A stretch of DNA of 39,930 bases, taken from positions 1 through 39,930 of the forward strand of contig NZ_NUUX01000008.1 of the NCBI RefSeq assembly GCF_002564465.1, written 5' to 3'. Numbering within the stretch: the first letter of the stretch is position 1; every line of letters starts with the position of its first letter. Shown piece after piece: positions 8,314 to 17,001 of this stretch. This DNA is from Bacillus sp. AFS088145 (GTDB taxonomy: Bacteria; Bacillota; Bacilli; Bacillales; Bacillaceae_G). The translations under genes were made by a program, and so were the position numbers. The notes beneath the pieces were generated by a model. The model was not told the origin of the DNA, ran no database searches, and saw only the letters and a list, made by a program, of their open reading frames with translations.

Positions 8314-8613
8314 TTCAAATTACACTACTATGAAATAGATTTTGAATAACATGAACAATTTATTACAACGAGTTTGTTTAATGCGATGATCCCTCCAATT
8401 AAAAATTCCTAGTAATTATTTGTGACTATTCACAGTTTAGGATTCCTATTACATCAATAGATTAGAGCCTTTGAAGTGTTTAGAATTAAAAAAAGAGCAT
8501 AAAGAATAAAATCATCATGTTCTTTTTTTATAAAATGATTTAGTTGTTTTAATTCCCACATATTACCACATGAATAGAGTATTTAAGATCGACTCTTAAT
8601 TTCTCTCTTAACC
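8314..8613. other. Intergenic, hairpin only
   Basis: No coding ORF seen. An AT-rich hairpin (TAAAAAAAGAGCAT at 8487-8500 with ATGTTCTTTTTTTA at 8517-8530, one G-U pair) could act as a bidirectional terminator between the protease gene and the gnt promoter. Confidence 0.5.
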
Positions 8614-8650
8614 AAAAACGGCAGCCTCCATATTTGGTGACTGCCGTTTT
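8614..8650 (-). terminator. Terminator of the S53 protease gene
   Basis: The 10-bp stem AAAACGGCAG/CTGCCGTTTT (arms 8615-8624 and 8641-8650) lies just past the protease stop and has a T run on the minus strand. Confidence 0.85.
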
Positions 8651-8656
8651 ACTACT

Positions 8657-10369
8657 TTAAAATCCATTTATATCGCGAATTAAATTATATGCATCTGGTG
8701 TCCCAATACCTGAAGCCATATCATAGCCAGATGTAGCCGGATAGTACAAGTTAGTACCAGACGTAATATCATGATATGCTGCATATTTTTGAGTTGTATT
8801 AAAGACTTGATAAAGAGTTGGATTTGCTTGACCTAGGTTGCCCTTGCCATTTGCTTGTGCAAATTGATTATTAAGTGCAGCGATTCCAGCCCATAATGGT
8901 GCTGCAGCTGATGTTCCACCGACTACATGCCAAGCACCTCCAGTATAGATGGAATAGCCGGTGTTAGGGTCGGCAGCTGCCGATACATCTGGAACCTCCC
9001 TTTTACCATTCGAATAACTGTTTTGGACACCAGGACCTGACTGGAATGACGGCATAGCATAAACTTTAGATAATCCTCCACCGTCACCTGATTTGCTTGT
9101 TTTGTTACTCCAAACGGATTCTGAACTGTAAGTAGTACCGCTTAAATTTAGGTGAGTTCCACCAACGCCAGTCACATACGGGTCATTTGCGGGACTATCG
9201 ACCTCTAAAGTTCTACCTCCAGAATCGTAGGCACCATTGTCTCCTGACGCTGAAAAAATACTTTGTCCTTGGGCTGCAAATTGTTGGAATATGGTATGTA
9301 AGCTATTCATCGTCGCAGTTGCTTCATGCTGCTCACCGATTCCCCAGCTAACAGAAATTGATTTTGCCGTATTATCAGAGGCAATTTTTTGATAAGTATC
9401 AATTAAGCCTTGGGCGCTATTTGGCCCTTCGTATACAATCACTTGTGCTTTTGGCGCAATTGCATTGATTACCTCAATATCAAGTTCAACTTCGATTGCA
9501 CCTTGACCGGCAGCACCACTATAACCATCAATATATACATTTGTTGGTGCAGGGCTTCCTAGGCCATAGTAGTTGTTATAGGTACTAATGTTCGTTGCTT
9601 TATATCCGTCCAACTCCATAACTGCAACAGTTTGGCCAGATCCAGTATATCCACCAGTTGCCAGTGGGGTGATATCGTAAGCACCTTTTAATTCAGCTGG
9701 TGTGTAACCGCCAGCTGGACCACTGCCCACTTTCGGTGTCACCGCTTTATTCTGCCCTGAGACTTGTATAGATGAACTACTAATTTTCGAATGTGTATAA
9801 TGTGGTTCATTATTCAGACCTTCAACATTCGTAATCACCCCAGAAAATTCAGCGGGAATGGAAGGAGCTTGATCATTTGCATAATAGGTTTCGCCATTTG
9901 AATCTTTATAGTTATTTATTGTTACACCAAAAGTATCCTCCATTTGACCAATTGTGCCACTGACGGTAATAAAAGCGTTATTCGAAGAAACATTTTCAAC
10001 TTTAAAGCCTTGACTTGTCAAATAGCTTTTAACATTGGCAACAGTTGTATCAGTTGGTCCATATTGATTTTTAAATTCGTTGGGAGTTAAGTATTTCTTG
10101 TAGTTGATGGAGTCAGGGTTCTTTAAGCTGGCAATATAATTATCCAGTTTATCGCTGTTTCTTAGCTGAAGGGCAATAGTTATAGAAGCTTTGGAGTTGC
10201 GGTTTTTGTGACCAATGGAAGTGCCGTGATTTGCAGCGGTTGGAGCTGCCTGAATAAGTTGTACATGTTTAGAAGCTGCAGCAAAAGTTGAGCCTCCTGG
10301 GAAATACATCGATAATGTTAACAATGAAGCAACAGTCGGTACTAATAATTTTCGTTTTCTTTTTTTCAT
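8657..10369 (-). CDS. Secreted S53 family serine-carboxyl peptidase (kumamolisin-like)
   Basis: 570 residues. Residues 1-31 are a Sec signal peptide (MKKRKRKLLVPTVASLLTLSMYF, cleavage near STFAAA). Residues about 45-185 form the pro-kumamolisin activation domain (LRNSDKLDNYIASLKNPDSINYKKYLTPNEFKNQYGPT). The catalytic domain follows. EVELDIEV near residue 293 holds the Glu/Asp pair, SASGDNGA near 376 the oxyanion Asp, and GGTSAAAPLWAG near 485 the nucleophilic Ser. The C-terminal DITSGTNLYYPATSGYDMASGIGTP region supplies the calcium site. Characterised sedolisins are acid-active endopeptidases. The gene is monocistronic with its own terminator. Confidence 0.95.
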   Translation of the reverse strand: MKKRKRKLLVPTVASLLTLSMYFPGGSTFAAASKHVQLIQAAPTAANHGTSIGHKNRNSKASITIALQLRNSDKLDNYIASLKNPDSINYKKYLTPNEFKNQYGPTDTTVANVKSYLTSQGFKVENVSSNNAFITVSGTIGQMEDTFGVTINNYKDSNGETYYANDQAPSIPAEFSGVITNVEGLNNEPHYTHSKISSSSIQVSGQNKAVTPKVGSGPAGGYTPAELKGAYDITPLATGGYTGSGQTVAVMELDGYKATNISTYNNYYGLGSPAPTNVYIDGYSGAAGQGAIEVELDIEVINAIAPKAQVIVYEGPNSAQGLIDTYQKIASDNTAKSISVSWGIGEQHEATATMNSLHTIFQQFAAQGQSIFSASGDNGAYDSGGRTLEVDSPANDPYVTGVGGTHLNLSGTTYSSESVWSNKTSKSGDGGGLSKVYAMPSFQSGPGVQNSYSNGKREVPDVSAAADPNTGYSIYTGGAWHVVGGTSAAAPLWAGIAALNNQFAQANGKGNLGQANPTLYQVFNTTQKYAAYHDITSGTNLYYPATSGYDMASGIGTPDAYNLIRDINGF

Positions 10370-11004
10370 CCTTACACCTCTCCTTAGTTCCTAAATAAGA
10401 TCTTACCAACAATCTAGAAATCAAAAGACGATTTGAGGCTACCCGACTACCATGAATTTAAATTTTCTTGTCATTTCTTTTGGTGATCGGCTTCGGGTTA
10501 TGTATCACCTTCTTTCAATCATACAACTTTTCATCTGGAGTATATTTTGTTATGTAAATGCTTATGAATTGAGTTTGACGTAAAAATTAGCATTTCCTGC
10601 AAAATACATTTTTTTTAATTGAACTTTAAAGAATCTTAAAGAATCTTAAAAAAACTAAACTCCCAGATAGTTGAAGAACAAGAAAAAAAGAGTTATCTTA
10701 TCAACTCTTTTAACTATTTCTTATCAAAATGTTCTTTTTCCTCAGCCTATATCTTAAATTCTCGGAGATACTTTCTACAAAAAGCGTATTTTTGCGCCAC
10801 CATATCAGTTAATAATTCTCATACTTTTGCATTTTTTTCTCACACATGAATCCTTTATGTGTAAGAAATATATTTCGAATATTCCTAAATAGTTTTAAGT
10901 TCCCATTCTTTAGAATAGAATTAATTTAAAGATGGCCTCACCTGTTTTTTCGTACTGTTTTCCCAATAAGTTTCATTAGTTCGTTTTAAAGAAACTAAAT
11001 GATA
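10370..11004. other. Long intergenic region between the protease and a small gene
   Basis: About 635 bp with no convincing ORF. It holds a tandem AAAGAATCTT duplication (10627-10646), a 9-bp hairpin with Ts (AAAAGAGTT at 10686-10694, AACTCTTTT at 10703-10711) and a weak 6-bp hairpin (10842-10862). The protease promoter must lie in its left part; no convincing -35/-10 pair was identified. Confidence 0.5.
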
Positions 11005-11020
11005 GAGGGTGATCTATTTT

Positions 11021-11275
11021 ATGAGTCATTTCTTATTAAATAGACTTGGCAACTGGAAAATACAAATTCATTGCCATCCTGGTATTAGAACAGTTGGGAA
11101 TGAGCGGGAAGTGCTTTTACTCGATGAAGAACATGAAAAAATTGCACATTTTTCAATTGATACTAAAGGAGCCTTTTTAATACTGCAAATCCCATGGGGT
11201 GGTTATGTAAAAATTAAAGAGGGCTACCAAACAATCGTTGTACATATTCCGTTTGAAGAAGATACAGAGGAATAG
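11021..11275 (+). CDS. Small protein of unknown function (84 aa)
   Basis: 84 residues from the ATG at 11021. GGTGATC (11008-11014) is a strong match to the 16S rRNA tail, so this start is preferred over the GTG at 11009. Mixed alpha/beta composition (WKIQIHCHP, EREVLLLDEEHEKIAHFSID, GGYVKIKEGYQTIVVHIPFEED) suggests a soluble beta-rich domain with an acidic tail. No signal peptide or membrane segment. I do not recognise a family. It is convergent with the dynamin-like gene and shares its terminator. Confidence 0.65.
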   Translation: MSHFLLNRLGNWKIQIHCHPGIRTVGNEREVLLLDEEHEKIAHFSIDTKGAFLILQIPWGGYVKIKEGYQTIVVHIPFEEDTEE

Positions 11276-11314
11276 TAGAATGCAATACTGGCTTTATAAA
11301 TAACTGCATAATAC

Positions 11315-11356
11315 AATAAGAAAAGAGTGTGCCATATAGCACACTCTTTTCTTATT
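11315..11356. terminator. Bidirectional terminator
   Basis: Perfect 18-bp stem (11315-11332 with 11339-11356) and a 6-base loop. The core is AGAGTGTGC/GCACACTCT with A-rich and T-rich flanks on both sides. It lies between convergent genes and overlaps the stop codon of the dynamin-like gene. Confidence 0.88.
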
Positions 11357-14102
11357 ATTTACGTAAAGTTAAAAATTCTAATTGTCTTAATCTTACTGTG
11401 AAGAATGTAATCGGATCGAAGTAAATACTTGGATTAGATTTCATATCTTCTAAAGTTTGATTATAGTTAGCAATTGCTACTCTTGTCTCATCAACTAGTT
11501 CATGGATTTGCTCAAATGGAGCATGTAGGAACATTGATAAATCTCTTGGTAAAGTTTTTTCAAACATTTCAAATTGTAGGAAAAACTTCATTGATAATTC
11601 TGATGTTACATCATCATAGTTGACATTATCAACATACTTTTGATATTGAGCAACAAGCTTTGATTTATTTTGCGGTAGTAAACCTAATAAGATACCTGAG
11701 CTCTTTAAGATAAATTGAGATGGTGATGAGTTTAATAAAATATTCATATCATCTAACTGAGTCATACTAGTCATTCGATCAGCATCACGGCGCCAGTCAT
11801 CTAATACTTTAAAATCACACTCAAGATTTAAATATTCATTTCCAATGTACTCATTTAAAGAATCACTCATTTCAGTTAAGTAACCTTGAGTACCTTCTAA
11901 TAAAACACCTGATTCTTTAATCCAATTTTGAAGAGCTTCATTTAGTTTTGGTAAAGTATTCTCTCTTACATACTCACCAATTCGAAGATTCATCTCTTCG
12001 TTAAGCGTTTCAAGAATTGTACCGAAATCACTATCTTCTTTAATTAATTCTTTACATTCTTTTAGTAGACCAGGAATACTTAGCTTCAGGTCATATTTTA
12101 ATTCGTCTTTTAATTCGCGATACGAGCTTTTAATTGTATTTAGATGTTCCATTTCTTTATCTTTTAAAGAATGTAATAGACCATTTAATTTGTCATCAAG
12201 AACTTCATTCCATTCAACATTAGCACGTAGTTCGTCTTCTTTCTCAACTCGTTTTTCTAATAAGAAATTAATTAATTTGCGAATAGCTAATAATAATTTT
12301 TCTGTTTGTTTAGAATTTGCTTCAGTTGAAAGAACGTTATCCTCAATAAATAATTCTAAATCCTTAAATTGATCTTGATTACTATAAATTGAAGAATAAG
12401 GTAATACATTAGCACTAGGGAAATCTAATCTAACTTTCGCTTGGATTTCAGCGCGAACTCGATCAATTTCTTCTTTACTATAAATAGAATCCATCTTATT
12501 TAAAATAAAGTGAATCGGTAGAGTTGGTAATTCTTTATGAATTTTAACTAGTAAAGATCGTTCGTTTTCTGTATAAGGTGCAGTAGCGTTTAAAACATAA
12601 ACAAGACGATCTGCAAGTTTTACAGATTGTAATAATGCCCTTGTATTAACTTGGTTTCCATCAATTCCAGGTGTGTCAATTATTGATAGGCGATGCTTTT
12701 CTAAAAATGAATTTGGTAATTTATAGTAAACTAATTCATCACCTTTTAACAGATTATTTTCAACTGTTGTTAAATCGTAAAAATCTGCAAATTCAACAAG
12801 CTGTGTATTTCCTTCCTTCGAAAATACGATAATATTTGAATCACGATCTTGTTCAAATAATACAGGCATTGTCGTAGAAGAACCCATCATTTTCTCACCT
12901 AATAGTGAATTAACAAATGATGATTTACCGTTACCAGATGTACCTGCAACAAGCATTGTTGTATTTTCAAATTGAGTTAATTTGCTTGTCCACCACTCAA
13001 AACGGTCTCCAACTTCTATTTCATTTAAAGCAGACCATTGTAGAATGTTTTCAAATAATTCTTTTCCAATTTCAAAGCAATCAGGCGTTTTTAGTAACTG
13101 TTCAAAAGCCATTTCTGCGTCAGCAACAATTTGATAATCAATACGGCCTGGGAATAATCGATCCCATGCAAGTGTTGCAGTCGTTGCTAAAACTGCACCT
13201 TTTATATCGGTAATACGTAACCAATTTGTTAAGAAGCTTGGCATCACTTCCTCAAGCTGAGCTACAAAATAATCACCTTCAACTAAATCTTCGTATGTCA
13301 TTGAATAGATTGATGGCAAACGATTCCACTTCACACCTATCTCAACGTTGATTTGGAATAACATATCATTAAATGTTTGTAACCAATTTACATATACTGA
13401 TTGTTCTCTATAACTATTCCAAAGTGCTTCCACCATTAATTCAAAGTGCTCAAGATCGACTTTTGCTAATGATAGTAGCGGTTGCACAAAATAACTTGGT
13501 GCCATTTCTTTTGTTACACCATTTATAATGTATTCTCTTAATACAATAAACCATTTTAAATCTTCTGTTCGAATTGATTCATCTGAAGCTAGAGCTACAG
13601 CACTATTCCAATCGTGATGTTTTTCATAAAAATTACGAGCAATTCTTGTTACGTTTGGATAATCAGGATTATATTTTACTGCTTCTTTAATAATACGATC
13701 TGCTTCCTCGTATTTCGAAACATCGATATAAAGTGAGAATAAGTTTAAGAATATTTCAGATGTCAAAGTACTACTATCTGTTTTAACTTCTTTATATAGC
13801 TTTTCTGCTGTTTCATATGCACCTATTTCATAATAAGAATCAGCAATATTTTTCTTTGCCCAATCGCTTAACTGATTTCCGACTTTTTCCCATTTGAAAA
13901 CTGCAGTTTCAAAATCTTTATTTTCAAAATAAACTTCACCTTGTGCAAATCGGATAGATGAAAGATCCATATCATCATTTTGTTCTCTGTAAAGGTCAGC
14001 TAAAACTGCAATAGGATGGTTATTGTTTTCATTTTCATTTAAATACGATTTATAAAATTGTTTGTTAATAAATTGTTCTTTCACTTTAACTTTTACTGTC
14101 AT
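11355..14102 (-). CDS. TPR-containing dynamin-like GTPase
   Basis: 915 residues from the ATG at 14102, which has AGGTGAT 7 nt upstream; the frame extends to 14132 without such a site. Residues 1-180 are helical repeats with TPR character (SSIRFAQGEVYFENKDFETAVFKWEKVG; ADSYYEIGAYETAEKLYKEV). Residues about 375-590 form a GTPase domain: P-loop GTSGNGKSSFVNSLLG near 390, switch II DTPGIDG near 474 and NKMD near 532. The remainder is long helices and coiled coil (LLEKRVEKEDELRANVEW onward) as in bacterial dynamin-like stalk regions. These GTPases remodel or fuse membranes. B. subtilis DynA carries two GTPase units and no TPR, so this is a different architecture. Function is unknown. Confidence 0.85.
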   Translation of the reverse strand: MTVKVKVKEQFINKQFYKSYLNENENNNHPIAVLADLYREQNDDMDLSSIRFAQGEVYFENKDFETAVFKWEKVGNQLSDWAKKNIADSYYEIGAYETAEKLYKEVKTDSSTLTSEIFLNLFSLYIDVSKYEEADRIIKEAVKYNPDYPNVTRIARNFYEKHHDWNSAVALASDESIRTEDLKWFIVLREYIINGVTKEMAPSYFVQPLLSLAKVDLEHFELMVEALWNSYREQSVYVNWLQTFNDMLFQINVEIGVKWNRLPSIYSMTYEDLVEGDYFVAQLEEVMPSFLTNWLRITDIKGAVLATTATLAWDRLFPGRIDYQIVADAEMAFEQLLKTPDCFEIGKELFENILQWSALNEIEVGDRFEWWTSKLTQFENTTMLVAGTSGNGKSSFVNSLLGEKMMGSSTTMPVLFEQDRDSNIIVFSKEGNTQLVEFADFYDLTTVENNLLKGDELVYYKLPNSFLEKHRLSIIDTPGIDGNQVNTRALLQSVKLADRLVYVLNATAPYTENERSLLVKIHKELPTLPIHFILNKMDSIYSKEEIDRVRAEIQAKVRLDFPSANVLPYSSIYSNQDQFKDLELFIEDNVLSTEANSKQTEKLLLAIRKLINFLLEKRVEKEDELRANVEWNEVLDDKLNGLLHSLKDKEMEHLNTIKSSYRELKDELKYDLKLSIPGLLKECKELIKEDSDFGTILETLNEEMNLRIGEYVRENTLPKLNEALQNWIKESGVLLEGTQGYLTEMSDSLNEYIGNEYLNLECDFKVLDDWRRDADRMTSMTQLDDMNILLNSSPSQFILKSSGILLGLLPQNKSKLVAQYQKYVDNVNYDDVTSELSMKFFLQFEMFEKTLPRDLSMFLHAPFEQIHELVDETRVAIANYNQTLEDMKSNPSIYFDPITFFTVRLRQLEFLTLRK

Positions 14103-14305
14103 GTTATCACCTACTATGTATAATAAAATCAAATTAAGTCCAAAAATATGCCAAAAGGAATATGTTATATTTATACAGCATTATTATTCTACCAAATTAG
14201 AGTAGCTGAAATTGTGACAATTCTATGTCATTTTCAAAAGATTTTTGTTATATTTGTTACGTTACATACAAAACATAGGTAAAAGAATATTTATTTGGAG
14301 GCATT

Positions 14306-14770
14306 ATGCTAACTTACGAAGAGAAACTTACAATCATTGAATCATTTCCAGAATTAACCAAAAAGCCAGTCTCACTTGGACGTACAAATTTTCAATATGA
14401 AGAAAGTCTAAAAGAAAAAAAGAATGTGGTTTATCATTTACATCCTAATGGAAACGGCTTTGTATATGCTGAAGGTATTAAAGGGTACAAAACAAACGAA
14501 AAAGGTATGGTAAATATAAGAGAATTTTCTGAAGAGGAACTTCGTACAATACTTACTAAATCAATTGAAAGTCTATCATTCGAACCAATATTTGAAGAAG
14601 ATGAAGAAGTAGAAGAAATCTGGGTTAATGCGAACGGACAAATCCTTAAACTTGTTTCAGAAATGGACATGTGGAATGTTTACGCAGGAGAAAATCTTGA
14701 TGGTACATTCAATAGCTACGGTGAAGCTTGTGAATATTTAGATGAAGAAGGTTTTGATGTTCAAGACTGA
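14306..14770 (+). CDS. Acidic 154-aa protein of unknown function
   Basis: 154 residues and strongly acidic, with EPIFEEDEEVEEIWV in the middle and YLDEEGFDVQD at the end. The N-terminal half has alternating beta-like segments (NVVYHLHPNGNGFVYAEGIKGYKTNEKGMVNIREFSEEELRTIL). GGAGG precedes the ATG. The gene is divergent from the TPR-dynamin gene across 200 bp, which hints at but does not prove a link. Coding quality is good and a clear terminator follows. No family recognised. Confidence 0.75.
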   Translation: MLTYEEKLTIIESFPELTKKPVSLGRTNFQYEESLKEKKNVVYHLHPNGNGFVYAEGIKGYKTNEKGMVNIREFSEEELRTILTKSIESLSFEPIFEEDEEVEEIWVNANGQILKLVSEMDMWNVYAGENLDGTFNSYGEACEYLDEEGFDVQD

Positions 14771-14778
14771 ACAAGAAT

Positions 14779-14806
14779 AGAGCTTGGGTGAATCCAAGCT
14801 CTTTTT
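14779..14806 (+). terminator. Terminator after the 154-aa protein gene
   Basis: Perfect 9-bp stem AGAGCTTGG/CCAAGCTCT (14779-14787 with 14794-14802) followed by a T run. Confidence 0.9.
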
Positions 14807-14818
14807 AATTTCTAAATA

Positions 14819-14962
14819 TTAATGTAATTCATTTTTGGATTTACTGCCTTTTTTAGACCGATAATCGTTTCCTTTTGTGTTGTCACCACTTGTAGGTGCT
14901 TGTCCATGAAGTTCAGGTGCGTTTTGATTTTTACTTCCTTTGCTGCCATTTTTACTTGTCAT
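14819..14962 (-). CDS. Very small hydrophilic protein (47 aa), possibly a minor spore protein
   Basis: 47 codons from ATG 14962 to TAA 14819. The ribosome site AGGAGGAAG, spaced ideally, is what makes this a gene. The product is rich in Lys, Ser, Asn and Gly with almost no hydrophobic residues: MTSKNGSKGSKNQN, then APELHGQAPTSGDN, then KKGSKSKNELH. This composition and size recall minor small acid-soluble spore proteins such as SspP-type, but I cannot establish homology. It is convergent with the 154-aa gene and divergent from the next small gene. Confidence 0.6.
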   Translation of the reverse strand: MTSKNGSKGSKNQNAPELHGQAPTSGDNTKGNDYRSKKGSKSKNELH

Positions 14963-15064
14963 TTTACTTCCTCCTAAAACCATTTATCATAAATAGATTC
15001 CCATTTTAAATTAAAGATTATTCAAGGAATTTAAGCACATAATAATAAAAAAGGAGGGTTAAAC

Positions 15065-15199
15065 ATGGCAAAAGGACATACAAACAAAGGTCCACAGAAA
15101 AGTTCTGTAGATCAATTTGGACATTCAGAGGAATCTGCTTATTCGAAGAGTAAAAAAATGGAAGAGTTTCATAAGAAAAATACAGAAAAAGACAGCTAG
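15065..15199 (+). CDS. Very small hydrophilic protein (44 aa)
   Basis: 44 codons from ATG 15065 to TAG 15199, preceded by AAGGAGGG at ideal spacing. The product is Lys/Ser/Glu-rich: MAKGHTNKGPQKSSVDQFGH, then SEESAYSKSKKMEEFHKK. It has no membrane segment. It is divergent from the 47-aa gene and on the same strand as the 60-aa gene downstream. All three are tiny, charged and soluble, as seen for spore-core or stress proteins; this is inference from composition only. Confidence 0.6.
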   Translation: MAKGHTNKGPQKSSVDQFGHSEESAYSKSKKMEEFHKKNTEKDS

Positions 15200-15288
15200 T
15201 AGTTCTTTTTATTCTTTTAAATGTACTTGCTAATTTTCCTTCAACAAGTCATTATAAAAGTATGATTAAATTGGAGGAAACTAAATTT

Positions 15289-15471
15289 ATGAGCGAAAAT
15301 AACAATGAACCCAAAAAAGTTAGTCTTCAGGAATTAATGAAACAAAAGTTGGCTAGCAAAAAACAGCAAAATTCTAATCAAAATAATGGGGTAAATGCTG
15401 TTAAAGATATGACGAAAAAAAATCAAATTTCTAAAAAGCCAAACAATCAACGCAAACGTATGGGTGTGTAA
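15289..15471 (+). CDS. Small basic hydrophilic protein (60 aa)
   Basis: 60 residues from the ATG at 15289. GGAGG lies at 15273-15277, so this start is chosen over the ATG at 15262, which lies upstream of the ribosome site. MSENNNEPKKVSLQELMKQK is followed by an Asn/Gln/Lys-rich, probably disordered tail ending KKPNNQRKRMGV. The strong positive charge suggests nucleic-acid or surface binding, but no family is recognised. A clear terminator follows. Confidence 0.65.
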   Translation: MSENNNEPKKVSLQELMKQKLASKKQQNSNQNNGVNAVKDMTKKNQISKKPNNQRKRMGV

Positions 15472-15475
15472 TTAG

Positions 15476-15505
15476 AAAAAACGACTGAGGTAATCAGTCG
15501 TTTTT
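15476..15505. terminator. Bidirectional terminator
   Basis: Stem AAAACGACTGA/TCAGTCGTTTT with a GGTAA loop (arms end at 15488 and begin at 15494). A run on one side and T run on the other serve the converging small gene and the GNAT gene. Confidence 0.88.
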
Positions 15506-15517
15506 GATTTGGCATTT

Positions 15518-16093
15518 TTATATGTCTTCTAAGAGATTTTGATTGCTATTATTTTCCCCAAAGGTTAAAACTTCCTCTACTGGCTGATATGATTCACCGT
15601 AAAAATGTGTATCTCTATATGTATGAATCATATTATAAGTTTTTTTCATTGCTTTAAAGATCATTTCTTCACCCTCATTATTTGGAGACCAGTATAAAAT
15701 CTCCATTGGGTTTATTTCTTGAGTAGCTAGTGAGCGTCTGTTATATCCAATTGACTGAGCATGCTCAAAACCTTCTCTTTTATAAAATCGAAGCCTTTTT
15801 TCTGTATCTGTATCTTCATAATTAACCGGTTCAACCTCTAAAATAATCGGTTTGCCCTTATTCTTTAACTTATCAAGCAATTTATAACCAAGACCCTGCC
15901 CACGGGCATCTTTTGAAACGAACAAGTAATCGATAAATACAAAATCATCTAGTTCCGCATACATTAAAACATGATGTGGACCTTCATCTTTATGGTAAAT
16001 ATCTGATCGCTCTTTCAATAAAGTTTCCATATGTTCTCTTGATTTCATTTCTTCAACTGGAAAATACTGATTTAGTTTTTCATACCAATGCAT
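15518..16093 (-). CDS. GNAT family N-acetyltransferase
   Basis: 191 residues from the ATG at 16093, which is preceded by AAGGAG; the frame continues to 16141 without a ribosome site. The GNAT core is visible as VLMYAELDDFVFIDYLFVSKDARGQGLGYKLLDKLKNKGK, where ARGQGLGYKLL is motif A, the acetyl-CoA pyrophosphate loop. LRFYKREGFEHA is the beta5-alpha4 element. The C-terminal extension (MEILYWSPNNEGEEMIFKAMKKTYNMIHTYRD) lies beyond the core. It transfers an acetyl group from acetyl-CoA to an unknown amine. Confidence 0.85.
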   Translation of the reverse strand: MHWYEKLNQYFPVEEMKSREHMETLLKERSDIYHKDEGPHHVLMYAELDDFVFIDYLFVSKDARGQGLGYKLLDKLKNKGKPIILEVEPVNYEDTDTEKRLRFYKREGFEHAQSIGYNRRSLATQEINPMEILYWSPNNEGEEMIFKAMKKTYNMIHTYRDTHFYGESYQPVEEVLTFGENNSNQNLLEDI

Positions 16094-16300
16094 TGATATT
16101 CTCCTTTTCTTACATGCAGTTTGTAGCATCACGCTAGACAATTCATTATGTTAATGACTGCCCACTAACTCAACTTTCTCTTCATTTAACTGATTAGTAA
16201 ATATCTATACAAAAATAATTAGTAAGTCCTTTCAAATGAAGTATTTGAAGTATTAATACTTTTCATGCAAGAAAAAAAGTTCATTGATATGAAATTAACA

Positions 16301-16851
16301 TTATTTCCTTAAGGAAACCCAATCTTCCGCTAACATACCAAAAATGATGTGATCTACAAAATGATCATATAACCATTCGGCTTTCCTGATTCGACCTTCT
16401 TGAAAGAATCCTAACCTCTCAGGAAGAGCACGACTTTTGGTATTTTCAACAGCAGCACGAATCTCGACCCGATTTAGCAATAGATCTGTTAATGCATAAT
16501 TAACAAATGCATGACAAGCTTTTGTCATTATTCCTGTACCTTCAAACCCCTTTCCTAGCCAATAACCGATACTAGTCGACTTATTTGACCAATCAATTTT
16601 ATGGAACCCGATAACCCCAACAAGTTTTGAATTTGACCAAATACCAGCTTGAAATCCATTGTTTTCAGCAAATTGTTTCATTGTTAATTTAATAAAATTC
16701 TCTGTATCCTCAAGCTTTTTAATATTTGCTATTAATGTAACCATTCTGTCAAATGTTCCATAGAATTGATTGTTAATTTGTATAACTCATCAGCATCTTG
16801 TAGAGTTAATAACTTTAATTGCAAGTTTTCTTCAATTTTATAGCTAAACAT
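16301..16851 (-). pseudogene. Frameshifted RimJ/RimL-type GNAT acetyltransferase
   Basis: Two reading frames together encode one protein resembling B. subtilis YdaF. The first starts at ATG 16851 after AAGGAG and encodes MFSYKIEENLQLKLLTLQDA and on to HLTEWLH, stopping at TAA 16732-16734. The second is open from 16744 to 16301 and encodes the rest, including IGYWLGKGFEGTGIMTKACHAFVNYAL (motif A) and NTKSRALPERLGFFQEG. Relatives read E-W-L-P-W-V where this gene jumps frame, so about 10 bp seem missing between TTA repeats (inference). The second ORF starts at an internal ATG and lacks the first strands of the fold, so activity is doubtful. Confidence 0.75.
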
Positions 16852-16963
16852 GATCATTTCTCCTTCCAAATTTATTACGAATGAAATGATAATATACTCG
16901 ATTAATTATACCAGGAATATCCAATTTCTAATTTTCCCTATTTTAACCCCCGATTGTTATAAA

Positions 16964-16990
16964 CAAAAAAAGACAGCTTTAAGCTGCCTT
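16964..16990 (-). terminator. Terminator of the DinB-family gene
   Basis: On the minus strand, GGCAGCTT pairs with AAGCTGTC (one G-U pair), followed by seven Ts, just beyond the stop at 17002. Confidence 0.75.
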
Positions 16991-17001
16991 ATACAGTTAT
17001 G

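Noticed and set aside
12917-13213. Forward-strand 98-aa ORF inside the dynamin-like gene
   Set aside because: It is antisense to conserved GTPase motifs and has no ribosome site.
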